From positions 18,769,231 through 18,833,230 of the forward strand of contig NC_052671.1 of assembly GCF_016802725.1 (NCBI RefSeq): a DNA stretch of 64,000 bases, in the 5' to 3' direction. The stretch comes from Solenopsis invicta. Taxonomy: Eukaryota > Arthropoda > Insecta > Hymenoptera > Formicidae. The notes below the pieces were generated by a model that was not told the origin of the DNA, searched no databases, and was given only the letters and a program-made list of their open reading frames with translations. The position numbers and the translations under genes were made by a program. This document shows, in pieces, positions 34,225 to 48,500 of the stretch (positions are counted from its first letter, which is position 1; each line of letters begins with the position of its first letter).

Positions 34225-34721
34225 GGCTCCTGATTCCTCAGCCGAGAACTCCGCGGTAGCGACATTCCGTCGTGGACAAAATTAGAACTAATACACGTGA
34301 AACGTGTCGACAGATTGACGATGAGATGTTGTCGTGCATGTTATTTTGTTATTATGTATTTCATTGTAAAAATATGACGTGTCTCGTGTTTACCAAATTC
34401 GTAAAAAATGGACCGCGAGTAAAGTTTCTTTGAATTTTATACATAAAAGTACATTTTTCAATCCTTTCAATAGCTATCTGTTTGTTTTCTGAATAGGCGT
34501 CATTTTACGTGCTTTTTACGACTATTTACTGACTACTAGGCGAAAAAGGATAGTCGTGATCGATATTTAGAAGTGTTTTAAAGTCATCTGGTTATAGTCT
34601 GTTTTATCCAAATTGGCTTTATTTACAAATGGTATGTTTGACAAAATTACGTGTTATTTCATGCAATTTCTCGCTTCTGACGTCACGACTTCAATATGGC
34701 CGCGGCGAGTACTCAGGAGCC
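34225..34721. mobile_element. MITE flanked by TTAA (GGCTCCTGA ends)
   Basis: TTAA|GGCTCCTGA on the left mirrors TCAGGAGCC|TTAA on the right. Imperfect inverted similarity continues inward through a CCGCGG segment. The 497-bp body is non-coding. TTAA duplication suggests a piggyBac-related transposase, but the end does not begin CCC. Confidence 0.6.
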
Positions 34722-35004
34722 TTAATTTTCCATTTAATATTGTAACTATAACACACTCGTTACATTTAAGTAATATTAACACACTCGTTGTATAACAATT
34801 ACATTGTTGAGTGGAAAATTACAACTAATATTTATTTGTTTTACATGAACTTGGTGTTTACTGGAAATGTTATGTCCGCTTAATATAATATTTGTGGTAT
34901 ATTATTTCAATACCGTGGAATCTTATAAAAATGTTCTACAAATATTATTTTTCTTAAAAAATTAATTTGAATTATTAAGCATAAAATATTCACAACCAAT
35001 ATAT

Positions 35005-35138
35005 TACACAAGTGCTAATTAATGCCTTTCCCGTGCATTATATTCATATGCGCATGCGTTCATTATAGGACACGTTAATTACATGCATTAAAAATATAGG
35101 AAAAAGGGACAGGGAAGGCATTAATGACCGCTTGTGTA
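35005..35138. mobile_element. small MITE with TACACAAG-type inverted ends
   Basis: TACACAAGTGCTAATTAATG at the left is the imperfect reverse complement of CATTAATGACCGCTTGTGTA at the right, with GCCTT/AAGGC continuing the arms. Confidence 0.6.
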
Positions 35139-37313
35139 CATAATAAATACTAGACAAAACAGACGCGCGATAGAGCTTTTGATATTACATAATTTCATAC
35201 AAATTACAAATTTAATATTACACTACTAATCCCTCAATACACATAGTCAAAATATGCAATCTCCGCGACGACAGTCGCTCACAAAGTTAGCGCAGCGAGA
35301 AAACCAATCGGTATCGCAGAAAAGCAACAACAATAACTTTGATTTATTTGATATATTCTTTATATGCCTTTTTTAGAAAGGAAGAACATGTAAAAGTTAT
35401 ATTTCCGATAATTTTAAATATTGAAGTAATTTAAGTAATATTATTTACTTCTTATATAGTAATCATATAACATTATTAAGAGTAGACATATAACCACTTT
35501 TTATTAATATTAAATAATCTTTCAGGAATTCATTTCAGTATTAAATAATGTTGTAGCGCTTATCGGGGGCCTATTTTTAGCACTCACAGCATTTATAAGT
35601 TCCACTTTAAATAAAATGCAGAGAGAACCCAGACGAGAATATTTTTCTGTCATTTCTCTGCATATTTCTTAGCTATTTATTTAAAAAATGGACCACTTTG
35701 CGCAGAAATATGTGATAAAATTGCAAAGAAATTAGCAAAAAAATTTCAACATAATTATATTATAAAAATAGTCATAAAAGTTAAAATTTTTAATTTAATT
35801 AAATTTCAATAAAACTGTCTTAAAATTGTCTTATTTTCTTTCAATGTGGAGTCCAATTTTGAGGGTTCATCACTTTCAAAAAATACTTTTGTCAAAACAA
35901 GAATGGAAAATCACATAATGCTGCGCCTTTTATTTTATTCTGTGATTTTTTACTTACAATACAAAACTCCCGTGTTCATCCCTAGGAAGTGCCGTGTATT
36001 GCTTGAAAATCTTCTGTTCTTCTTACACTTCTCTGCAAATAGGTTTTGTAAAGCAAATGCAAAGAAATTTTTTCAAATATCTCTGCAGTTCTTTTTTCTC
36101 TGCATTTATTCTGTGATTGCACTAAAAATTTACCATTACTTTCTTTTTAATTTCTTTGCAAATATGTCTTGCGAAAAAAATATCGAGGAATAATATTCGA
36201 TTCTATAATTCTCCAAAAATTTGTCTGTGTTTCTTAGCTCGCAACCTGTAGTGTGATAACGGCTTAGTACTTCTTCGCTACCGTGCTATTTAGCGATATC
36301 CGTCAAAGCGCTTGGCCACTTTGTTGCGCTACACTTGACGACGCGAACATCGCGCCCTGTAGTTGGACAGTTTTAAACGCTTACCATTTAAAAACTATTA
36401 ACCCCACAACATTTTGCTATTAACATTTTTGACTCAATTTTTCGTGAGAAATACATGCCGACTTCTCCGGTTGACTTGATTCACCATGTATAATCAGTCC
36501 ATTTAATTATTTAAATCAACAAATATTTATTATACGAAAAAAAATTGCGCGTGATTAAACCTGTTTAATTCAAATATTGTGGTAGAATAATACCTAATAC
36601 CCGAGTTAAAATGTAATTGGATGAGAATTATTCAAATAAGAAAGATAGGTAGGACGTTGTTATCTTCTTCTCCGAAGAAAACGTTAGATTCTAATTTAAT
36701 CATTTAGTAAATATAATGCTTTCAAAATTTAATTTTTAATTTAATTTTAAGGCAACTTTTTATTTTACGAGTTAATTTTTTGGTCATGTAATTTCTAACA
36801 TAACTAAATTAATTAATTTTGATAAAATTAATTTTATTAATCATTAACTTTAATTTAATTTAGTTAAAAAAAATACATTAACTTAGCCAAATTTGATATT
36901 TAATATGTATACTTGATATAAGTATAAAGCTACATTTAACTGCTACAGTATAATTTCAATTGTCACATTTGGTTTTCTAAAAAATTTAGTTGCGTTTCCC
37001 TGTTTTAAAATATTCTAAACCTTAGAATATTTAAAGACCACCCTATAAAATTTATTTTGTATTATTTTCTTATAGTTTTCACAATTTTTAGATGGTACAA
37101 AATTATCAATCGAATAAGCACATTATGTATTATGACCTTTGACTTTAGATAGTCAAAAGTCTTGACGTTTCTCAATACTTTTGCTTTGCCGATCGCACAA
37201 GTTGCATCATCGACCAAACGTGTGTTTTTTTTGACATGAGGTTAATAAAAACTCCTGAATTAGTTTCATTTTTACATTTTATTTATAAACAACAGATTCC
37301 ATTTGTATAAAAA

Positions 37314-37325
37314 TATTATATATAT

Positions 37326-37365
<40 letters not shown>

Positions 37366-37378
37366 TATACACATATAC

Positions 37379-37416
<38 letters not shown>
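37314..37416. repeat. TA/ATAC microsatellite
   Basis: Runs of TA interrupted by ACATA words. Confidence 0.9.
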
Positions 37417-37850
37417 CATTTATGCCGATTTATAATTTAGCGCACGTTGAGACTCTATGTGCATGAAAATGTAAATTTACGGATATTTCAACATATAAGA
37501 TCGTTGCATAAGACATGTGTAAAACCTTTCGACAAATGTCTTGAAATTTACAAGAGCAACGTCCATTCGCTTATATCTGTATATTGCGTGTGTATTGTAA
37601 GCTAAAGTCTTACTCGAGTGTAGAAATGGAATGGCTTTGAAATACATGGTAATTATATCGACACCACTTTTTTCGACTTCCTCTCTAATCTTTGATACCA
37701 ATCAAACTAAACAGAATACTTTATCGCTTGTAACATTGCATGTAATCCTTAATAATACAATACATTACCAAATCGTAATGAGAAATTCCCATTTTTCTTT
37801 TATCATTATTGAAAATCAAATAAAAATATAACATGAAAAAAAAAATGGAA

Positions 37851-39240
37851 TACTTATGTACTTAATCTGAGACCCAGAATTCTTTATCAAAAGAGGCTGT
37901 ACATAAAAAGAGAAAATATAATTGACAAGGACGTTGGAAAATAAGGCTGTTTTACAATTTACTATCTTAATTTGATTAAAGGGACATATATACTTAGACG
38001 TATTTAAACGAAGATTTAACTTTGCGAATTTTTCGTCTTCAAGATATAATTATACGTTTTAAAAACATGATTTGGTAAATATGCAGAAAAGGTGACCATC
38101 GATTTCATTGACCATGTATGTTATAGAAGTGAGAGTACTAAACAACTTTTACTTATAAAATAATCGGGGATCTCGTATAGTTTTCGAGATATACCTACAC
38201 AAAGTTTATTTTCGAAATTTCATTATTTTCGTCATATGACACCTCGTGCATGACGAATAGTGGGTAAATCTGTTTAGGGGACCCCTATCGATGATATTGA
38301 CCCTGAGTAATCTTAAAAAAGTTTTAGTCATCGCTCGTTATCCGTTAAAAAGGTATAATCATAAAAAGAATGAAGCTCCTTCCCCGCCAAAGTATTTACT
38401 TTCACGCAAAGCAACAATTTAATAGATATATTAATTTATCATTGAAAGTTCGAAAATAAGCTTTATGTAAGTATATCTCGAAAACTATATGAGATCCCCG
38501 ATTATTTTATAAGAAAAAGTTTACCAGTATCCTCACTTCTGTAACATATAATCAATGAAATCGATGAGGTGTAACCGTTTCTGTATATTTACTCATAATT
38601 TGAATAACCATGTTATATTATTGTTTGATAATATTTAAATGTTAAACAGAGAAAATATGATGTTCTTTCTGTTATTCACAAAAATTTCACAAAATTAGGT
38701 CTCGTTTTGATTCATGCTAAATATATGCTTTTCTAAAATCTCTGATAAATTTTAAATCAATTATTCAATCAAAATAAACAAACGTTTGACTTTCGAGTTA
38801 CAAACACAAAAGAAAAAAAATGTGAACTAAGCTTTAGAAAGATAAACCATACTTTTCAGTTAATTTCAAACAGATTACTTTGATAGAATTTATTGTAAAA
38901 GTTTTAATGTAAAGATGCAATATAACAGATATTTATGTACATATTTATTCTGAGACTCGGAATATTCTTTATCGAGAGAAGTCGTATGAAAAAATAGAGA
39001 AAATATATGTAGTTGCAAATACATTGCAAAATATATAGTGTTCCATAATTTATAATCTTAATTTTCTCGGTAAAATCTCTGATAAATTTTAAAACAATTA
39101 TTCGTCAAAGTATAAATAAACGCTTGATTTCTAAGTTACAAGCGTAAAAGAAAAAAGGAGAATACCATATTCTTCAGTTAATTTCGAGCAGACTTTACTT
39201 TGGCAGAATTTTATGTTGAAACTTTAATGTGCAATGTACA
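37851..39240. repeat. diverged tandem duplication interrupted by a foldback element
   Basis: Segment A-B occurs twice. A1 (about 37851-37980) matches A2 (38930-39065), sharing CTGAGAC and TTCTTTATC words. B1 (38711-38930) matches B2 (39066-39240), sharing ATCTCTGATAAATTTTAAA. The foldback at 38066-38608 sits only in the first unit, so it inserted after the duplication. Confidence 0.6.
38066..38608. mobile_element. foldback MITE with arms of about 155 bp
   Basis: The left arm (about 38066-38225) and right arm (about 38440-38608) are inverted copies. Both contain ATCGATTTCATTGA-type and AATCGGGGATCTC-type words. The spacer is about 215 bp and no ORF is present. Confidence 0.75.
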
Positions 39241-39523
39241 ACATCAAAAATTGCAACGAACATAATAGCTTCTCTCTACATTGTCGCGCAATTTCAAATC
39301 GCTCGAAGAGTTTATAATTGAAATTGCGAATTATAAGACACTCTGCGTGCTATTGAATACAATCGATGCAAACAACTATCATACAAACACAAATACATAT
39401 CAATCAGTTCTATGCAATAGCATTTGTGTAACTCGTAATTCGCAAAAAAGACTTCGTTTCAAGTAAAACGAGGGAAATACGATTACATTTACATTTGAAA
39501 TTCTCATAAGAATGTGAGATCAA

Positions 39524-42500
39524 TCAGCGTTTTCTTTTTCTACCAGTATTCCCTTTTTTTTTGCTATTAGATGGAAACTGACCCAAATAATCTATCTCAG
39601 AATCTTTAAGTTCACTGATCGGTTTAAAAACGCGAAAGGATGAGGTAGAGGTAGTATCGATATCTTCAGATCCTAAAGAAAAAGACAACACAAGCAAAAT
39701 TAAATATAAATGAAAATTTGGTCAAAATGGAGGACAGTTTTTTGAATAGTATGAAATAAAGATAAAAAAAAAACATTTATGTCAACAACACATTAAAACA
39801 AAAAAATAAAGATTAAAAAAAAACATTTATGTCAACAACACATTTGAAACAGAAAATTTGAGAAATAAGTAGTTTTATTCAATCAGAGCTGGATCTTAAT
39901 ACCTATAATAATATTACTGCGTGAATTTATTCTGGATAGCAGAAAAGTCTAGATTGGAATCCTGGTTGGAATAATATTTTTTGAAATAAATTTTTTATAG
40001 TATTTTTAGTATGTATGTGTTATCAGTAATATAAAAATTTCACATAAGATACATACTAGTATAGTGCCTCGATAGTCGAATTAATCAAACACCCGCACGG
40101 AATGCTAGGAAATCCAAATTCGAATTCTGGCTTGGACATTATTTTTTCTAATAAAATTTTTTACAATTTTTCCAAAGAGGGAGGGATCGTATAAATATTT
40201 CTAAAGCATCAATATTACATATTCCGGCTTCATGACTGTGAGTGTTTTCCAGCTATGTACACAGGCGACACTGTGTAACACAGTGAATCATTTGATCCTT
40301 GTTGTTTGTCAATATTAAACAAGGATAAAACGATTCACAGTGTCACCTGTGTCACAGTATAAGTAGAAGTTATACTGTGCCTGTGTCGTGTAGCTGGAAA
40401 GCATCGTGTGTTTCAAGTCTGACGAATATGTGGCGCGCAGTTTAAATAAGTTCGAGTTTATACAAATTAAAATTATTATTCAGCACTAAGAAGCGCTGTG
40501 AATAATATAGAATTGCTTATGTTTAATCTCAGTCCGATATGATTTATTATAAAAATTTTATATCTATCAGTTGTTCTATTATTATGTTTGAGTACCTGTA
40601 GAAAATTTGAGCACAATTTGCTTATTGGTTTAAAAGTTTCTTTTTTTCTCTTAATTCTTATGTAAAATCATATTTTGTAATATTTATTTGCAAATTTGAT
40701 AACATTACGAATTAAATATAATTTTTTACATACACTAAAAAAAATTTAATAAATATTCGTGTAAAAATGCACTTAGCTTTATTACTTTGTTTAAAAGTTA
40801 TTTACCTAAAACTTCTATAAAATAGGATTATTACATAGCGTAAACGATTATAAGCTAAATTATTCATTGTTTTGCACTTTGCAAGTTTCAGAGTTTCAGT
40901 CAAAATTCGGATTTTTATTATCATAATATTGGATCATTGATTAAAAAAAAAAAAAAAAAAAGAATAATAAGTCTAAGAAGCCTACAGTTTTTAAATTGTG
41001 GATAATTTTAGTTAATATTTGCATAGTTGAAACGTTCTTCAGAAGTATTATTAAATTGATTATCAATTTAATTTGTAATATTACTATTCTAGCTTCATTT
41101 CAGGGTTGCTTTTCAAAACCAAAAATTAATTTGATGTGCAATCTGCAAAACTGTAAAATATTAGAGATGCGACGAATATTCAGTAATTATTCGGTATTCT
41201 AACTGAATAGGCAATGTCTTTACTATTCGGCCGAACACTGAATATTAAAGCCATTATTTGGCCAAATAATTTTAAAAGTAAAAAATTGAAAGGAAATTTG
41301 GGAAATAGTACACTTATCACTTCAGCCGCAGATGCATTTTATGCTCAAATACTTTATTTTTATAGCTAACAAATTAAATTATGTAAAGTACATTTTGTTA
41401 TATAATATATGTATTTATATAATATAGTTTTAAATAAAAAAAGTAGTATCAGTTAAAAAAAAATTTAAACTTATTATATTAATCAAGTAAGATTGCAAAT
41501 CGCAAAGTTTTAATCAATTTTTTATGAAGCAAAAATCGCTATTAATTCAAATATATTTTTTCATCTGAAAATAAAAGTTTAATTATAAACAAATTTTTAA
41601 TTTTGGACTAATATAAATTTTTGACGTAAAATATGTAACAAAGGAGAAGAGTTCACAGCCGTTAAATTTGTACCGGTTCTTGTTCGATATTTCACTGAGG
41701 AAGATCCACATCATTCTTTGAACATCTGGACGCTATAACATTGTAATAACTTTGCATGTCATTGATTTTGTTGTATAGAAAATTCAAATTATATTTGTTA
41801 TTATTGACGGAAAATCTTGTACAGTAACTTTATTGTATTCGCACCAACAATCATGTAGGCTTACATTGGCAAATTAATTTGAATTATAAAAGTTTAAATT
41901 TTGTTAATAATAAATGTTTGAAAATAATAATTTGAAAATTCTATTAAAAATAATTTTTTCAATAGAAGTATTCAAATTAAACATTTATTAATTTTTATTT
42001 TTTGATTATAAAATTATTCATTGTAATTAAAATTAAAAAGCGGCAAATTATGATGCAAAAAAAAAAGAATTTCTCTGAATTGCAGAGTCTATTTCTTTTT
42101 TCCTTATAGTTTTTATCCGTGCTAAATATTCGGCTATTCGATTCATAACTTTGCCGAATGTTCGGTATTTAAGTGTCGAATATATTATTCATCGCATCTC
42201 TATAAAATACATATAAATTCACACATTAATATTGTTAGGCACTAATGAGTAAAGTTTTCCATTGGGCTCCCTCAGATTTCAACCGCATATAGTTTTTCCA
42301 AATCTATTTTAAAGGAAAACAACAACCTAGAAAGATTTCCGCCTGAGAGTAAGAGGTTTGCTGTGGGCATGAGAATGAATTTTTGAGATTTTTCGGTATA
42401 TGGACCTTATTTTCCTTATATTTCAAGTCGTAGTTCATGAATGACTGGATCGATTTTCAATTGCAAAGAAGCATTTGAAAGCTAAAAATTATACACTTTG

Positions 42501-45500
42501 GATATGATTTGATGTTAGGAGTAATAAATTAATACATTGCAGAATCGAGTGAGCTTTCAATCGGTTCAGTTTAATGTTCGGTTTAATTCTTGAGATGCCC
42601 GAGTTACAAGACACGACGCGTTGAGACTAAAGGATACTTGGCGAGAGAGAGCGTTTCTTCTCTCGCCCGCTTCATATAAGCTTCGAATGACCGTTTGGTC
42701 CGCAAATTTGAAGCTGTTTATTATTTCCTCGTGTTTGTGAATCTCCTCTACTCTATATGTCTTTCTACCGTGTTTCTTGCTATCTTAGCATGTTTATCTT
42801 AACTGACGAATATTATTTGCTATTTGTTACCCTAAATAATATTGTTTTCAAATTTTTGGGCATGTGGCGAACGGTCGCCACAACACAAATTATGAAAAAA
42901 GAAAAAGTTAAGAAAAAATTAAAATAAAATTTTAATTGTTAATAAACTTTTATTATCATATTTATTTTTTATTTTTTAAATGACTCACGATTAGATGACG
43001 ATGATGACACATCAGTTCTTTATTTTAATGATCCCAATTCATTGTGTTCCGATGCGCATTGTATTTTGAACCATTGCGCATCTTACGCAGTAAAACCTTG
43101 CTTTATAAGATGCGCTTGGTATAAGCTAGGTTATTGCTTTAACCACTTGTTTTTTTAAGGGCAAGATGGTTTGCATTTTTGTGAAGAGTTCATAGAATAA
43201 ATAATTTATAAAAGTTTTTTTGGAAATTAATAATAAAATTATTTAATGAACAACTAATCGTAAGACACTAATTATATAATTTCCTGACAAATGTGATTTT
43301 TTTTATCTATTTTCAGAGTTCCAAATGACCATTCATTTAATCAGCCACCAAATTAAAAACAACAAAACATTATAATTGAAAGAAAAATAAAAAATAAGAA
43401 ATAAACATCATAATAAAATTTCATTAACAATTAAAGTTTAATTTTTTCTTAACTTTTTCTTTTTTCATAATTTTTGTATAATTTTTAGCTTTCAAATGCT
43501 TCTCTGCAATTGAAAATCGATCCAGTCATTTATGAGCTACGACCTGAAATATAGGAAAAATAAGATCCATATATCAAAAAATCTCAAAAATTCATTCTCA
43601 TGCCCACAGCGAATCGCTTACTCTCAGGCAGAAATTTTTTTTGGTTGTTGTTTTCCTTCAAAATAGATTCGAAAAAGCTATATGCGGTTGAAATCTGAGG
43701 GAGCCCAATGAAAAGTTTTACTCGTAAGATCCAGCTTTGATCCAACTAAGGATTTATTTACTTATTTTATATTATATCTCATAGTTGGAAAGGTTATTGT
43801 AATGCTATTAAAATTAATAAAAAAATTAACGTTGTAATAAAAAATTCGTTACTGCTATTAAAAAAAATATAATTATGTTACCGTTATAGTTATTTTATTA
43901 GTAATGAAGAGATAATGGCGTTATTTTTTTTTCGTAACTAGAACAGTAGTTATTTTTTTTTTCAGTAACGGTAACAAATTTTTTACTACAATCTTAATAA
44001 AAATAATATAACTTTGTACCTTAAATTGGCAAAGACTACAGAACATTTAAAGAGATTATAAATAGTTTAAAATGTAAATAAAAAATTTCAGAAATAATTA
44101 TTTTTATCATTACTTTCACATTTTGAATCTATTTTTAATTTAATTTCCGTATTCAATTTTCAGTCTTTGTTTAGTATTCATTGTCCTTCATCATATATAA
44201 AACCGTTTAAAATATATTTTAAGATATCATAAATCAATTATTGATTTGCGTTACTATCACATTTTAAAAATAAGTTTAAATTTGAAATTATAGTAAAATT
44301 TTTAAATGCATAATTTTTTATCAAAAGTACAAAAAAATATAACTTTTGTTGTATTTATAAATTTAATAAAAATCTAAATTTTTTTAATTACATTTTATAC
44401 GTTTTAAAACCTTCTCTTCAAATTTTTCACGGTCCTGCAAATTAAGATATAAAATTGTTTTGTTATTAATATTTTTGCTATTAATATTGTAATCAAAAAC
44501 AAAAAATAAACTTTGTAACAATAATTAAAAAAGAGAAGTTAATGAGAGTCACAACGCGGTTGTTCGTGCGTACCAGTAAATCTACTGTGTTTATATAACA
44601 AACTTCCATCATATTTATTCGTAAAAATATTATTGCTTTGACCGTGATACTGACCAAAAGAAACAAAAAACATTTTCTTTTATAATGATTAAATTCGCGG
44701 GATCTTAAATTATTATTGCTTACTAATGTTACATTCTTTGACTGACAGCGTTTGTAATCTTGCATATATTTATTAATCTATTTTACGATTCAATTATGTA
44801 TTATTGCTTTTCCTCGCTTTCGCTTCACATAAATCACGAGATACATTCATTTAAATGACCATTCGATGGTAACGGATAAAATATCTATTTGACAACGCAA
44901 TGTGATGCGGAAGATATTTTGATTGTATTCTTATTATATTATTATTCGTTGAAGATGGTCCACACTTGGGTTGAAATGTGCGAATCAATATGATATAAAT
45001 TTGTTAAATAAACCCAGTAAATTTATTGGCACGTATTAATAATCACAATGTGAGTCTCAGTAGTCTCTCTTTTTAAATTATTGTTAAATTTCGTGAGCCT
45101 TTCCAATTAAATAAACTTTTTGTTTAGCTTGATCTCGTTTTAGCATTAAAAGAGTTACGAAAAAGTAACCAATCGACACTTATTAAATAACTATAACAGT
45201 AACGGATTACTTTGAAAAATCAGTAACTAGTAACGATAACTAGTTACTTATTTTTTCGACTTGGTAACGAGTACTTTTAAGAAGTAACTTTCCTAACTAT
45301 GCCTATTTACATATCGGTCAAGTTTCACTTATTATAGAAAATTAGCCTCTACAAATTCGTTAGACTTTCGATTTCCAATATCAACTATTTGATCCCTTCT
45401 ACAAACGCTTAAGAATGTATTACACCCATTGTTACAAATGTGTTAATATTTATATCTAAAAAAAAACTGCATACATATGAAAGTTGTATTTATAACCATT

Positions 45501-48500
45501 CTATTTTCAATGTTTTATTTTTGTGAAACAATATATTTTTTTAATGGTTTACTTTGTTATTATTTTTATTGTTATAATAAAATTTATAAAATGATAAAAA
45601 TCTTAATTTTTTAAATAAGTATTCAAAATATTTTTTTTCAAAATTTCATTATGAATTTAATTATTCTGTAAATAAATAAATACTGTTTATTTACAAAACA
45701 ATTTCTGAACTAATTTCTGCATCACAATGAAATTTTACATAAATCATCTTGAATACTTACAATATTACGTGTATATAAAAAAATTTAGATTTTTACCATT
45801 ATTTCTTAATGTATTTCCGTTAAAGCGCGTTTCTACTTCTTAAAATAATTTTTAATCCAGGTAGAAAATTGCCGCCAAATTATTTGTATTATTTTCAAAT
45901 GTAATTTTAGAACATACATGTATATGGAATGCAATATAGAATAATCTGCCATTTTTAAGAATGCAATATAAGATAATTTATTTTTTTTTTTGTAATTTTC
46001 TCGTTATTTTAAAAATATGTATAATACATCCCTGAAAACAATTTTTAAGGATATATCACACGTATACTACCATGCATTAATTTGCTGGGTCGTGATAGCA
46101 ACCTGACTATTACGACCGGTATTTATAATCGATTTTTATTTCAAAATCATCTTAAGTAGTATTGAAAGTTGTGGCTCTGTAATTGGCTGATTACATCTTA
46201 AAATGATATAAAAATCAATTATGAATACTGACCCGTGACCCAGCAGAATTAATGCACGGTGATATACAAGTCTCTGCAAAATAAATGAAAATTATGAATA
46301 TGTTATTCGCACTTTAAATAAACTAATGGTTCGGAACAAAAGTTCGTAGCATTTTTCAATAAACGTGCAATTATTGATGATGATTAAATAGTAACGCTAA
46401 TTGAAAATAATTTAAGTCACATAACATGAAACATCGCAGAGATACTCCACATATCTCTATAGATATATTTGTACATAAATCTATGTAAAACGTTTAAACA
46501 TTGTTTTTTAATTTAAAAAACTTGAAGAAACGTTACGAATTTTTGTCCTGACCTAATATATACGTGTAAAAGTAGTGTGAATAACATATTTTTATTTAAT
46601 AACATATGTTTGTAATTTATTTATTTTCTTTGTCATTTAAAATTAAATTTTTTTTAAAAAATAACAAAAATCTTGATCTTTTGTATCAGTACTTTAAGTT
46701 TCAGATAATTTATGCAAAGTTTCATTGTGATTTTGAACAAATTTTATCTACAGGACACCTAATTTCTGCATCACAATAAAACTTTATATAAATTATTTTG
46801 TACACTTAAAATATTTACATAAAGATTCAGTTTTGTATCATTATATTTTAATTACATTTCTATTTCTTATTGAAATAATTTTATAGAATAATTGAAATAA
46901 TTTCAGGTACAAAATTGCTGTCAAATTTTTTGTATTACTTCCAAATGTAATATAGAACAACCTAATAATAATAATTTGTAATATTTAATAGTTTTAATCA
47001 TTTTTCATTGTTTTGAAAATGTGTAATATATCCTTAAAGGATTTTTTTATAAGCATTTAAGATTGACCTAAGATTGATACATTGGAAACCGGCAATCAAG
47101 CTGGTTATTATATAAGTTGAACAGTTATCTTACGTATATCAAGATAAGATAATATTTATCAAAAACAAAAAATATTACTAAACAAATTATGTAATATTAA
47201 ACATACCGCGTGAGTGCTTTTGATCAATCCTATTTTTTATACATTGATTCACATGTTCTTCAAGTTTTATTCCATTGCTTGTCTTGTATTTGTTGCATAT
47301 ATGACATTCTAATTGATTCTTGTTATTATCATCGTCCTCCTCGTTATTTGTCTCAAATTGATTGCAATCGGCGGCATGATTTTCTATCTCATTATGTGGA
47401 AATAATTTATTGCATATAGGACAGCTCACATTGTTTGTCGAAATAGGTACATTATTGGACTGATTGCCATTCTGTGTAAACTCCTGTGCAAACTCCTATA
47501 AATAAAAAAAATTACAAAAAATAGATGCTCTGTTGAATATTTAAAGAGAAATAAAAACAAAGTGAAATTTTTTAATAACTTACTCGAGTCATCTCAGATG
47601 ATTTGTCTTCCTCATCGGACAAGAGTTGATGCTCCCAGCTTCCATTTTTATTCACTTTCTCACATAATTCTTCCTTCTGTTGTTCGGAAACTTTGAATTT
47701 CTTTTTTTTGTTCTCCTCATCGCTTTCTTCTTCCTTCTTTGCTCCCCCTTGCATTGTCTTTTTCGCAGTTTTCGTTTTGCTAATTGATAGTTGTTTCTGT
47801 CGTAATCTAGATCGTACATTTATTGATACTGGCAACGATCGAATTTCTACATTGTTTTCTACTGCAGCCTCCTCTTCCTCGTCGTTCAAATCGTCTTCTA
47901 GCTTTTGACGGATTTCTTCTTCTGTCAATGTATTATCTTTCGTTTGATTTTTTATCTGCTCAACAGCATTATTTTTATTAACGCGTTGCGTTTTTGAAGT
48001 AGTCTTCGACGTAGCGTTTACTCTTTTTTGTCTGTTTAGACCTACGCGCGCTTTAGGATTAGGAGGTATTATCCTTCTAGGATACGCGGTTAATTCAGGC
48101 GATGTTTTATCATCTTTTTCATCAGATTTTATTTTAGAGTCTAAATGTTTAACATTCTCGTTGTTAATTTCTGTGTCACTATTATCATCGCTGAAAAAGT
48201 GAATCACGTTTGACGTTGCTTTCTTATGATTGATATGCGCATTCCGATTCGTATCACTCTCTTCATTAGATTTATTAAATTTGGCTTTCTTTTTTTTAAC
48301 ACGAACAAAGTCATATCGATCGCCAGCCTCATCCTCGGTGGAACTCTCTCTATTTAGACTAGAGATGATAGTATTCGCTTTACGTTTACTAGCTCGCTCA
48401 TAACCGTCCCGGTATATACATTCCGCTGTTTCGATCTGTTCAGTCTTAGATTCTGTTAATGGTTTTTTATCCAAACTACCGTTAGCAGGGCCGACCTACA

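Larger units (their letters stand above)
33428..39523. other. intergenic region between beta-mannosidase and the RAP80-like gene
   Basis: Contains the beta-mannosidase promoter and 5'UTR side, then several small mobile elements listed separately (33845-34002, 34225-34721, 35005-35138, 37314-37416, 37851-39240). No further coding gene was supported; open frames here lack splice context or similarity. Confidence 0.5.

Noticed and set aside
35846..36193. 115-aa hydrophobic frame
   Set aside because: AT-rich Phe/Leu composition, no splice context, no family similarity.
39281..39466. 61-aa plus-strand frame near the RAP80-like 3' end
   Set aside because: No similarity; overlaps the 3' flank of a well-supported minus-strand terminal exon.
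47693..47908. 71-aa Phe/Ser-rich plus-strand frame
   Set aside because: Antisense shadow of the acidic RAP80-like exon.
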